Positions 45,813-53,457 of a stretch of DNA of 64,000 nucleotides are shown in pieces. The notes under the pieces are model-generated. The model saw only the letters and a program-made list of their open reading frames with translations. It was not told where the DNA came from and made no database searches. How positions within the stretch are numbered: position 1 is the stretch's first letter; each line of letters begins with the position of its first letter. Both the position numbers and the translations under genes were made by a program. This DNA comes from Dokdonia sp. PRO95 (lineage in GTDB: Bacteria > Bacteroidota > Bacteroidia > Flavobacteriales > Flavobacteriaceae), in assembly GCF_000355805.1 (NCBI RefSeq), contig NZ_CM001837.1:594409-658408 (forward strand), given 5' to 3'.

Positions 45813-47252
45813 ATGAAACATTTTTTATACATCACTTCCCTCCTGCTATTACTTGGCATGAGTAGTTGCACCGAAGATTTTGAAGAAATAAATACAAATC
45901 CTAACGACCCTGTGACCGTACAACCTAGCCTATTGTTAAGGCAGGTTATTTATGATTATGGAGAACAAATGAGTTATGAAGGCTTTGTGGCTGGTGATTT
46001 ATTATCACAGCACAGAACTGCGCTAGGCTTTAATCTCTTTGATCGCCATGCTCTTAAGTCACCTCAACTAGGAGGGAATCCTTGGCCTATATTTTACACT
46101 AATTTGAGAGACAATGAGATTATTATAAATCAATCTAGAGAGTCTACACTATTTGACGTTTATGAAGGTCCTGCATTAATTTTAAAAGCATACATGACGG
46201 CTGGGCTTACAGACCTTTTTGGGGATGTTCCTTACTCCGAAGCGTTTAATGGTGCACAAGGCACAGTAACACCCACTTACGATAATCAAGAAGACATCTA
46301 TATGGCAGATGGTGGAATTTTAGACAACCTAAATACTGCGATTGCTATTATTGAGGCCTACGAGAATGATAACATTTTAGAAGGAGACATCCTTTACGGT
46401 GGTGATTTACAAGGCTGGATACGATTTGCAAATAGTTTAAAAATTAAACAACTACTGCGTATTTCAGACCGCGTAGATGTAAGTAATGAACTCCAAGATC
46501 TCTTTGATGAAGGCAACTACATTACAAGTAATGATCAAAATGCAATTTTTAACTTTAGTAATACAGTTCCTAATAGTTTTCGTCTGGCGCAATTACGCGC
46601 GGGAGATTTTAACAACTTTGTGCTTTCTGAAACGATGGAAACTATTCTTGTAGATTTTGAAGACACGCGACTTAATACTTTTTTTAGAACAGCATCAAGC
46701 ACAGGTATTTTTAATGGATTAGTTAATGGGATTGATGCATCTGCTGGTGCTCCTGTACTAGGCAATTTATCACTAGGAGGTACTGCTTTTAGAGAAGACA
46801 CCTCTGTACTAGATGCCAACTTTATGACGGCTTGGGAGACTTCTCTAGCACTAGCAGAAGCTGCCCAGCGCGGCCTTATTACCGCAGATGCGCAGGCACT
46901 TTATGAGAATGGCGTTACTCTCGCTTTTGAATACTGGCAAACACCATTACCAGCAGATTATCTAACAGGAAATGCTGCTTTTAATAACGCAGATAGTTCG
47001 CCACTAGAACAAATACTTACTCAAAAATGGATTGCAAACATCATAAACGGCTATGAAGGTTGGATAGAATATAGACGTACCGGTTTTCCTGAGTTTATGG
47101 ATGTGCAAGCAAGTCTTAATGACGGTTTAATTCCCGTACGTATGCCTTACCCATCTGAAGAAGAAGCGCTCAATGCAGATAATTACCAGACAGCATTTGA
47201 TGCCACAGATGGCAATAGCCTTAATGTGCGCGTGTGGTGGGATGTAGATTAA
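45813..47252 (+). CDS. SusD/RagB family outer-membrane lipoprotein
   Basis: This 479-residue surface lipoprotein partners with the SusC-like receptor and holds its ligand. The signal peptide ends in SSC (MKHFLYITSLLLLLGMSSC, Cys at 19), and the next residues TEDFEEINTNPNDPVTVQP are typical of the SusD/RagB-2 group (SusD-like_2). YGGDLQGWIRFANSLKIKQLLRISDRV and EQILTQKWIANIINGYEGWIEYRRTGFP are the group motifs. Nothing shows a carbohydrate-specific pocket. It is 34 bases after susC. Confidence 0.93.
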   Translation: MKHFLYITSLLLLLGMSSCTEDFEEINTNPNDPVTVQPSLLLRQVIYDYGEQMSYEGFVAGDLLSQHRTALGFNLFDRHALKSPQLGGNPWPIFYTNLRDNEIIINQSRESTLFDVYEGPALILKAYMTAGLTDLFGDVPYSEAFNGAQGTVTPTYDNQEDIYMADGGILDNLNTAIAIIEAYENDNILEGDILYGGDLQGWIRFANSLKIKQLLRISDRVDVSNELQDLFDEGNYITSNDQNAIFNFSNTVPNSFRLAQLRAGDFNNFVLSETMETILVDFEDTRLNTFFRTASSTGIFNGLVNGIDASAGAPVLGNLSLGGTAFREDTSVLDANFMTAWETSLALAEAAQRGLITADAQALYENGVTLAFEYWQTPLPADYLTGNAAFNNADSSPLEQILTQKWIANIINGYEGWIEYRRTGFPEFMDVQASLNDGLIPVRMPYPSEEEALNADNYQTAFDATDGNSLNVRVWWDVD

Positions 47253-47288
47253 GGAATTGTGGGCGGGTACTGCGGACATCTCCCCTAG

Positions 47289-47339
47289 CCCCTCTTCAAA
47301 GAGGGGAACACAAGAACCAAGCTTTTGCAAAGCAAAAGC
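47289..47339. repeat. Two adjacent hairpins (flavobacterial intergenic repeat)
   Basis: CCCCTCTT-CA-AAGAGGGG at 47289-47306 is followed by GCTTTTGC-AAA-GCAAAAGC at 47321-47339, in the 114-base gap between susD and the symporter. The first resembles the CCCCTC...GAGGGG element scattered between genes of many Bacteroidetes. There is no T-run, so it is not a good intrinsic terminator but could affect mRNA stability between operon segments. Confidence 0.6.
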
Positions 47340-47366
47340 GATTACAACTAGTTAAGTAATTACTAT

Positions 47367-48701
47367 ATGAATGTAGAAATCTGGCAATGGGGATTAATTA
47401 TAGCATCGAGTGTGTTGATGTTTGTGCTGTCCCCGCTTGCCAAAAGTCCTGATGAGTTTTTTAAAGCTACGCATCGTAAGAAGTCTCCTAATGTGTGGAT
47501 GCTTACGGGTAGTCTCATTATCTCGTGGATTTTTGCAAAGAGTATAACTAATGCTGCCAACTTAGGCCTGAGTTTTGGGATTGTGGGTGGTGTGGCTTAT
47601 GCGGGTTATTACCTCTCCTTTGGTGTGGCTGGTGTGATTATCTACCAGATGCGTTTGCAAGGTGGATTTACAAGTATACATCAGTTTCTGACTTCTCGAT
47701 TTGGAAAAGGAGCGATGCGCTTATTTTCTGTGCTCATTGCTATTAGACTTTTTAATGAGGTCTGGAGTAACACGATGGTGATAGGGTCTTACTTTGGAGA
47801 AATGGGAAGTACTCCTTACTATTGGGCGATTCTGGTCTTTACGATACTCACTCTGGCTTATGCGCTCAAGGGCGGATTGAGCAGTTCTATATTTACAGAT
47901 GTGATACAGATGGGATTATTCTCCATACTGCTATGTGTGATTTTATGGAGTATATTTTCGGTAGATGATTTTAGTGTGAAGGAGGTTGCGACTTCTGGAA
48001 CGTGGAGTTTTGATCTTGGTCTTAATTTGCTTTTTGCAGCCTTGTTACAGTCATTCTCATATCCCTTTCACGATCCTGTATTAACAGATAGAGCTTTTTT
48101 AAGTTCGCCAAAGGTGACTTTACGTAGCTTTCTAATCGCCTCGGTATTGGGAGCTGCTTGTATTATATTATTTAGTGTAATAGGTGTGTACGCCCAGTCA
48201 CAAGGAATGGCAGGCCAAGCCGCGGTAGAAGTGGGTAAAGCTTTTGGCGTAGTCATATTGTTAGTCATAAACTTTATTATGATTACCTCGGCGGCATCTA
48301 CGCTAGATAGTACATTCTCGTCATTTTCAAAGCTACTTTCAGTCGATTTAAATTTAGGTAAAAATCTTTCGTTTGGGAGATTATCTATGGCTGTAATTGC
48401 CATATTGGGAACCACTCCCGTATTTCTCAATGCAGAGATTTTAAGCGCCACGACCATATCTGGAACAATGGTAATTGGACTAACGCCAGTATTTTTATTT
48501 TGGCGAAAGCCAGCCCCAAAAATCAGTTATTACTTGAGTGTAGTAACTGGTATCATTTTTGGCTTCATATTAGTTTTTGATGCCTTACCACTATCATTAC
48601 AATTTACAACAGGATCTTATGCTGCGTTACTCTGGACAAACGTCTGGGGCATCACAGCTTGTACCATATTATACCTCATACCACGATGGATAAAAAGATA
48701 A
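47367..48701 (+). CDS. Sodium:solute symporter (SSS) family protein
   Basis: This 444-residue inner-membrane protein has about 13 helices. The first is IIASSVLMFVLSPLA, and the SSS pattern is seen in GLSFGIVGGVAYAGYYLSFGVAG, LKGGLSSSIFTDVIQMG and the Na+-site segment ITSAASTLDSTFSSFSKLLS. It carries an organic solute with Na+. The chain lacks the usual extra C-terminal helices of PutP. Sitting after the SusCD pair it is the likely inner-membrane step for the same compound, and it overlaps the next gene by 16 bases. Confidence 0.9.
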   Translation: MNVEIWQWGLIIASSVLMFVLSPLAKSPDEFFKATHRKKSPNVWMLTGSLIISWIFAKSITNAANLGLSFGIVGGVAYAGYYLSFGVAGVIIYQMRLQGGFTSIHQFLTSRFGKGAMRLFSVLIAIRLFNEVWSNTMVIGSYFGEMGSTPYYWAILVFTILTLAYALKGGLSSSIFTDVIQMGLFSILLCVILWSIFSVDDFSVKEVATSGTWSFDLGLNLLFAALLQSFSYPFHDPVLTDRAFLSSPKVTLRSFLIASVLGAACIILFSVIGVYAQSQGMAGQAAVEVGKAFGVVILLVINFIMITSAASTLDSTFSSFSKLLSVDLNLGKNLSFGRLSMAVIAILGTTPVFLNAEILSATTISGTMVIGLTPVFLFWRKPAPKISYYLSVVTGIIFGFILVFDALPLSLQFTTGSYAALLWTNVWGITACTILYLIPRWIKR

Positions 48702-49141
48702 TTCTCTTAGCAACATTAATACTCTTTAGTATAAGTTTTGGTTATTGTCAAGATCGGACAATTAAGGGTAAGATATTATTTCAAGGATTAGACCCTTACC
48801 CTGGAGTGCTAATCACATCGAACGATTCTACCATTCTAGACACCACAGACTTCAATGGGAATTTCAGCTTTGAAAAGACTAACTACATTAGCTCTATAAA
48901 GTTTCAATCAGTAATGGCTCAAGAAGAAAATATTAAGATAATAGATAGCTGTGATTTCTACAATATAATTCTGTTGAACGAATGGACATATGACTATACA
49001 AGTATGCGCAGAGCGAAAAGAAAATTGGCAAGAGAGAGAAAGAAATTACTTCCAAACCTTTATGTAAAAGCTTACGAGGATAAAAAATTTGATAGTTCTA
49101 ATTGTAATTACCAAGAATACAAAAGCTTTAAACGTGGATAA
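48686..49141 (+). CDS. Small secreted protein with carboxypeptidase-regulatory-like domain
   Basis: The ATG at 48686 gives signal peptide MDKKIILLATLILFSISFGYCQ. It overlaps the symporter end by 16 bases; an in-frame TTG at 48659 lies within the symporter frame and is rejected. The mature part (about 130 residues) begins with a beta-sandwich-like segment (RTIKGKILFQGLDPYPGVLI to FNGNFSFEKTNYISSIKFQS) and ends with a basic helix (MRRAKRKLARERKKLLPN). I know no exact family. It is translationally coupled on both sides and belongs to the locus. Confidence 0.7.
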   Translation: MDKKIILLATLILFSISFGYCQDRTIKGKILFQGLDPYPGVLITSNDSTILDTTDFNGNFSFEKTNYISSIKFQSVMAQEENIKIIDSCDFYNIILLNEWTYDYTSMRRAKRKLARERKKLLPNLYVKAYEDKKFDSSNCNYQEYKSFKRG

Positions 49142-49961
49142 AAAGATAAAAAACATAGGCAATCTCACTGGCAAAGTATTGCTTTATGGCGGTGTGTATA
49201 GCAATCTACAAGCGCTAGAGAAACTAAAATCTATTGCAGAGCAACAAGGGATTGCTCCAGAAAATTGCATCTGCACAGGAGATATCGTGGGTTATTGTGC
49301 GCAGCCTGAAGAAACCGTACAACTCTATAAAATATGGGGAACACACGGTATTGCTGGTAATGTAGAAAAACAGCTGAGTGAGGGCGCAGAAGATTGCGGT
49401 TGCGATTTTAGAGAGGGATCGCGTTGTGATGGTTTTAGCCAGCTGTGGTATCCATATGCACAAAGCAAACTCTCTAAGAATTCGCTAGAGACATTAGAGG
49501 CGCTTGCAGACCATATTACATTTACCTACGCTGGTAAAAAGGTGACGGTTGTACACGGCTCATATAATCATATTTCTGAATTTATATTTAAATCTACGCC
49601 TTGGGAAATAAAAGGTTCAAATTTTGATACAACCCAAAGTGATGTGATTGTTGCAGGACATTGCGGCTTGCCTTTTCATACGGAGCAAGAAGATAAACTC
49701 TGGCTCAACCCTGGCGTGATTGGGATGCCAGCAAATGATGGCTCTACCGAAGTCTGGTATGCCATTCTAGATGATACTTCTGACAATCTTAGCTATGAAC
49801 ATCATACATTTGCATATAATTACAAGCTCACGAGCCAGTTAATGCAAAACGGCTTACTGCCAGAAGAGTATGCGCGTACCATCGTAACTGGCATCTGGGA
49901 CAACACAGAAATACTGCCACCTGTAGAGAGTGGCTTACAAGGATTTGGCATAAAACTATAA
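49134..49961 (+). CDS. Calcineurin-like metallophosphoesterase
   Basis: The GTG at 49134 overlaps the stop of the previous gene and is the likely start (VDKKIKNIGNLTGKVLLYGG), giving 275 residues; a TTG 15 codons earlier would lie wholly in the previous gene. The metal-site motifs are LYGGVYSNLQALE (Gly replaces the Asp of the usual GDxHG), CTGDIVGYCAQPEE, GIAGNVEKQL (GNxE, usual GNHD), VVHGSYN and VIVAGHCGLPF (GH). The deviating first motif suggests altered metal binding. A phosphatase fits removal of phosphate from a sugar phosphate produced by the phosphorylase, as an inference. Confidence 0.85.
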   Translation: MDKKIKNIGNLTGKVLLYGGVYSNLQALEKLKSIAEQQGIAPENCICTGDIVGYCAQPEETVQLYKIWGTHGIAGNVEKQLSEGAEDCGCDFREGSRCDGFSQLWYPYAQSKLSKNSLETLEALADHITFTYAGKKVTVVHGSYNHISEFIFKSTPWEIKGSNFDTTQSDVIVAGHCGLPFHTEQEDKLWLNPGVIGMPANDGSTEVWYAILDDTSDNLSYEHHTFAYNYKLTSQLMQNGLLPEEYARTIVTGIWDNTEILPPVESGLQGFGIKL

Positions 49962-49964
49962 GAC

Positions 49965-50459
49965 GTGAACACTAAGAATATCGCTTACAAATTACTTCTA
50001 TTGGTTTCGGCAGTTTCATTTGGACAGTCGGATATGGATGTGCTCTTAAAACAGTACAACACGCGCTCTGTTCCTTATATTTCTGTGCAAGAACTCAAGA
50101 TGGAAATGAGTGACTATTTAATTTTAGACACTCGTAAAAAGGAAGAATTTGAGGTAAGCCATATCCCAGGAGCAGTGTGGGTTTCTGAGAAGGTGAATGA
50201 TAGTATGTACGCTTTCGCGAAAGCAAAAAAAGATCAACCCATCGTCGTTTATTGCTCTGTAGGGATACGCTCTGAAGATTTTGGCGAGCGACTGAAGAAG
50301 AAAGGATTTACAAACGTCAAAAATCTATACGGGAGCATATTTGCGTGGAAAGATGAAGGCTACGAAATTCAAAACAAGAACAAACAACCAACCGACTCTG
50401 TTCACGTATTTTCCAAAGTTTGGGGGAAGTATTTAAAAACAGGACATAAAGTTTACTAG
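49965..50459 (+). CDS. Secreted rhodanese-like protein
   Basis: This 164-residue protein starts at a GTG (49965), four bases after the phosphoesterase stop. It has a signal peptide (NTKNIAYKLLLLVSAVSFGQ) and a rhodanese domain with YLILDTRKKEEFEVSHIPGA and the active-site loop YCSVGIRSED (catalytic C97). Rhodaneses carry a persulfide, and in a locus for organic arsenic one can think of thio-arsenic formation or of arsenate reduction as in Cdc25/Acr2-like enzymes. Both are guesses. The palindrome is read as YAFAKAKKD. Confidence 0.9.
   Translation: MNTKNIAYKLLLLVSAVSFGQSDMDVLLKQYNTRSVPYISVQELKMEMSDYLILDTRKKEEFEVSHIPGAVWVSEKVNDSMYAFAKAKKDQPIVVYCSVGIRSEDFGERLKKKGFTNVKNLYGSIFAWKDEGYEIQNKNKQPTDSVHVFSKVWGKYLKTGHKVY
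50211..50224. repeat. Highly iterated palindrome, copy 15
   Basis: Perfect GCTTTCGCGAAAGC in the rhodanese gene, read in the AFAKA frame. Confidence 0.9.
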
Positions 50460-50651
50460 ATGAATAAATATATACCACTCATTTTTATAGGACTCACCAT
50501 AGGAGGATTTGCTTTACTGGCATATCATCTTACTAACGAGACATCCACCTGGAAAGACTATCTCTCTAGTAGTCTCATTATTATTGCAAATATTGGGATG
50601 TTTATAGCTATTAAAAAAAGTGACCAGTGGACAAAAAAAGATGATGAGTAA
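50460..50651 (+). CDS. Small two-helix membrane protein
   Basis: This 63-residue protein has hydrophobic segments at about 4-23 (YIPLIFIGLTIGGFALLAYH) and 37-51, and a charged tail (KKSDQWTKKDDE). The ATG follows the rhodanese stop with no gap, and its own stop overlaps the next ATG (TAATG). No family recognised. Confidence 0.75.
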   Translation: MNKYIPLIFIGLTIGGFALLAYHLTNETSTWKDYLSSSLIIIANIGMFIAIKKSDQWTKKDDE

Positions 50652-50830
50652 TGACTAGAAAGAAAATCATACTCATATTTATCATACTCCTTATCCTATT
50701 ACTCGTACTAACCGTAAGCAAGCTAAATTTTGAAAACCTAAGTTGGTCTATTAATGCGAGTATATACCAGCAGCTCATCACGATGGCGCTTATGTTTTTG
50801 TACCTCGTATATAATTATAGAAAGCAATAA
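50651..50830 (+). CDS. Very small membrane protein
   Basis: This 59-residue frame begins at the ATG overlapping the previous stop and ends in a TAA that overlaps the ATG of the TIGR04282-type gene, so it is coupled on both sides. It reads TRKKIILIFIILLILLLVL followed by a short loop and a second hydrophobic part (LITMALMFLYLVYNY). The double coupling and two-helix topology, matching the gene before it, argue for a real gene. The two might be partners or a split duplicate. Confidence 0.7.
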   Translation: MTRKKIILIFIILLILLLVLTVSKLNFENLSWSINASIYQQLITMALMFLYLVYNYRKQ

Positions 50831-51432
50831 TGAAAAAAAACATAGTACTCATATTCACCAGAAATCCAGAACTAGGCAAAGTAAAAAGCAGACTAGCCAA
50901 AGGTGTAGGTCAAGAAAACGCTCTTGAGATTTACAAGAAGCTCTTATCACACACCAAAGACGTAGTAAGCACTTTAAATTGTACTAAACGTGTGGGCTAC
51001 TCTGTAAAGGTGCGCGATAATGATATGTGGGATAATGCTATTTTTGAAAAATTCCGGCAAGAGGGTGAAGATCTAGGTATACGTATGCATAGTGCATTTG
51101 AAAAAGCCTTTGCAGATGGGTATGACAATGTACTCATTGTAGGCAGTGACCTTTATGACTTGCGTGCTTCTCACATAAATGAGGCTTTTGACGCCCTACA
51201 CTCTAATGATGCAGTAATAGGCCCAGCCCAAGATGGTGGTTATTATTTATTGGGAATGAACAAGCTTGTAAAAGACGTATTTTACAATAAAGAATGGGGT
51301 GGCGATACGGTATTTGCCAGTACTATAAATGATCTAGCAACAGCAAAAGTTCATCAACTTGAAACCCTTAACGACATTGACTTTGCAGAGGACTTAAAAC
51401 CGTATGCTGAGTTTGCTCAGTATTTACAATAA
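50830..51432 (+). CDS. TIGR04282-type arsenosugar biosynthesis transferase
   Basis: This 200-residue protein of the GT-A-like transferase family is found beside ArsS/ArsM genes. Family motifs are LIFTRNPELGKVKSRLAKGVG (about 7-27), LIVGSDLYDLRASHINEAFDAL and VIGPAQDGGYYLLGMNK (about 136-152). By established family annotation it transfers a glycosyl or related group in arsenosugar synthesis, but the reaction has not been proven to my knowledge. It is 33 bases before the phosphorylase gene. It is a distant relative of the DUF2064 gene at 41810. Confidence 0.88.
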   Translation: MKKNIVLIFTRNPELGKVKSRLAKGVGQENALEIYKKLLSHTKDVVSTLNCTKRVGYSVKVRDNDMWDNAIFEKFRQEGEDLGIRMHSAFEKAFADGYDNVLIVGSDLYDLRASHINEAFDALHSNDAVIGPAQDGGYYLLGMNKLVKDVFYNKEWGGDTVFASTINDLATAKVHQLETLNDIDFAEDLKPYAEFAQYLQ

Positions 51433-51465
51433 CAAGAAAATTTAATACGTTTAAAAAAACATATT

Positions 51466-52278
51466 ATGGAAAAATATATCATAGAAACAGCAGATTACTT
51501 AAAAAGCAAAGGCTTTGAAAACCCTGAAGTAGGTATCATTTTAGGTACTGGTCTTGGGCAACTTATTGATCGTGTTGAGATAGAACACACCGCAAGCTAT
51601 AATCATATTCCTAATTTTCCAACGGCAACTGTAGAGTTCCATACAGGTAAATTAATTTACGGTACGCTTGAAGGTAAAAAGGTTATCATTATGCAAGGTC
51701 GTTTTCACGTGTATGAAGGCTACTCACTTACAGATGTAACTTACCCAGTACGTGTGATGCACGCTTTAGGCATCAAGCACCTATTAGTATCTAATGCTTC
51801 TGGAGCGATTAACCTTGATTTCAAAAAAGGAGAATTAATGCTCATAGATGATCACATTAATCTACAAGGAGGATCACCGCTAGCTTTTAAAGGAGTAGAA
51901 AAAATGGGAGAGCGCTTTGTAGATATGAGCGCACCTTATGATGCTGCTATGAACAATACGCTACGCACTATTGCAAAAGATAATGGCATAAACTTACACG
52001 AAGGAGTATATGCATCTGTAGTAGGTCCACAGCTGGAAACTCGCGCAGAGTATCGCTACTTAAGAATTATAGGAGCAGATGCTGTAGGGATGAGTACCGT
52101 ACCAGAAATTATCGTAGCAAATCACTTAAAACTTCCAGTGGTGGCAGTATCGGTTCTTACAGATGAGTGTGACCCAGACAACCTCAAGCCAGTAGATATT
52201 CCAGAAATAATCGCAATGGCTGGTAAGGCAGAGCCAGAGATGATCACACTCTTTACGGGATTGATTAAATCTTTGTAA
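51466..52278 (+). CDS. Purine nucleoside phosphorylase (PNP-I family), adenine-type pocket
   Basis: This 270-residue enzyme splits purine nucleosides with phosphate. It has the family blocks VGIILGTGLGQL, MQGRFHVYEGYSLTDVTYPV, LVSNASGAINLDF and GPQLETRAEYRYLRIIGADAVGMSTVPE. E191 equals Glu201 of human PNP. The residue equal to Asn243 is D233 (VLTDECDP), at exactly the same distance of 42 residues. In human PNP the change to Asp allows 6-aminopurines, and the related MTA phosphorylase also has Asp here. It lies between the TIGR04282-type gene and arsM, which fits removal of adenine from dimethylarsinoyl-deoxyadenosine. A housekeeping role is also possible. Confidence 0.9.
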   Translation: MEKYIIETADYLKSKGFENPEVGIILGTGLGQLIDRVEIEHTASYNHIPNFPTATVEFHTGKLIYGTLEGKKVIIMQGRFHVYEGYSLTDVTYPVRVMHALGIKHLLVSNASGAINLDFKKGELMLIDDHINLQGGSPLAFKGVEKMGERFVDMSAPYDAAMNNTLRTIAKDNGINLHEGVYASVVGPQLETRAEYRYLRIIGADAVGMSTVPEIIVANHLKLPVVAVSVLTDECDPDNLKPVDIPEIIAMAGKAEPEMITLFTGLIKSL

Positions 52279-52281
52279 AGT

Positions 52282-52298
52282 ACGCTTTCGCGAAAGCG
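52282..52298. repeat. Highly iterated palindrome, copy 16
   Basis: Perfect ACGCTTTCGCGAAAGCG, three bases after the PNP stop. Confidence 0.9.
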
Positions 52299-52359
52299 GA
52301 ATCTAAACCAAAAGATATCATTATTACAAACGAACTACTATCTATTCAAACAACGAGTT

Positions 52360-53328
52360 ATGAGTTACCTTAATGCTACAAATGATCTTTATAAAGAAGC
52401 AGCACTTACACCAGATGTAGGACTGTGCTGTACTACAAATCCTATCTGGGAGTTACCTGGATTAAAGATCCCAAAGATTATGCAAGAGATGAATTACGGT
52501 TGCGGAAGCACTGTAAATGCTCGTGATCTTACTAATGAGCCTAAGATGCTATATGTAGGTGTAGGTGGTGGTATGGAGCTATTACAGTTTGCATACTTTA
52601 ATCGTAATAAAGGTGGCGTAGTAGGTGTAGATGTAGTGGATGAAATGCTAGAAGCGTCTCGCAAAAACTTTATAGAAGCAGAGAAGTTAAACCCTTGGTT
52701 TAAGAGCGAATTTGTAGATCTTCAAAAAGGAGATGCCCTTAACCTCAATGTGGCAGATAACTCAATAGACGTAGCAGCACAAAACTGCCTCTTCAACATC
52801 TTTAAAGCCGAAGATTTAAAACGCGCCATTGCAGAGATGTATCGCGTGCTTAAACCTCACGGTAAACTTGTAATGAGCGACCCTACTTGTGAGCAGGAAA
52901 TGAATGAAGAATTACGTAATGATGATCGTTTACGTGCGCTTTGTCTTTCTGGGAGTTTACCCATAGCCGAGTATGTAAAAGCACTTACAGATGCCGGTTT
53001 TGGAACTATTGAGATAAGAGCTCGTAAGCCATATAGAATACTTAATCCTGGGGCGTATCCTACAGATGAGCTCATTTACATTGAGTCTATTGAAGTAGCA
53101 GCAATCAAAGATCCTATGCCAGCAGACGGACCTTGTATTTTTACAGGTAAAGCTGCCATTTATTATGGAGAAGAAGACTTTTTTGATGATAAGCTAGGAC
53201 ACATCCTTCTTAAAAATCAGCCGCTGGCTATTTGTGATAAAACAGCAGGAGCACTTGCTGCTTTAGGACGTGATGACATCTTTATAAGCGAGTCTACGTA
53301 TCACTATGATGGTGGTGGATGTTGCTAA
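52360..53328 (+). CDS. arsM: Arsenosugar biosynthesis arsenite methyltransferase ArsM
   Basis: ArsM methylates arsenite with SAM. The 322-residue protein has the form found with ArsS: N-terminal VGLCCTTNPIWELPGLKIP (C23, C24), MNYGCGSTV (C48), the SAM site MLYVGVGGGMELLQFAYF (about 63-80) and VVGVDVVDEMLEASRKN. The two arsenic-binding cysteines expected of ArsM are C143 (AAQNCLFNIF) and C195 (ALCLSGSLPIAEY). The chain ends DGGGCC. It has an 81-base gap to PNP containing a palindrome copy, and a strong terminator follows at 53396, so it closes the main transcription unit. Confidence 0.93.
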   Translation: MSYLNATNDLYKEAALTPDVGLCCTTNPIWELPGLKIPKIMQEMNYGCGSTVNARDLTNEPKMLYVGVGGGMELLQFAYFNRNKGGVVGVDVVDEMLEASRKNFIEAEKLNPWFKSEFVDLQKGDALNLNVADNSIDVAAQNCLFNIFKAEDLKRAIAEMYRVLKPHGKLVMSDPTCEQEMNEELRNDDRLRALCLSGSLPIAEYVKALTDAGFGTIEIRARKPYRILNPGAYPTDELIYIESIEVAAIKDPMPADGPCIFTGKAAIYYGEEDFFDDKLGHILLKNQPLAICDKTAGALAALGRDDIFISESTYHYDGGGCC

Positions 53329-53395
53329 GCGAATAACTATAAAATTAGCACACTTGTAAGGATTCAAATCTATTGAAACCTTGTAAGGATAATAC

Positions 53396-53423
53396 AAAAG
53401 GCACAACTAAGGTTGTGCCTTTT
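53396..53423 (+). terminator. Terminator after arsM
   Basis: AAAAGGCACAAC, loop TAAG, GTTGTGCCTTTT: a 12-bp stem with a T-run. It separates arsM from the fatty-acid hydroxylase-like gene; that gene is preceded by TAAATTTG at 53432, a possible -7 element. Confidence 0.85.
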
Positions 53424-53457
53424 CATTTTTGTAAATTTGTTATTATCACTTTATAAT

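Noticed and set aside
48068-48457. Minus-strand frame of 129 codons opposite the symporter
   Set aside because: The plus-strand frame has the SSS motifs and membrane pattern; the antisense one has none.
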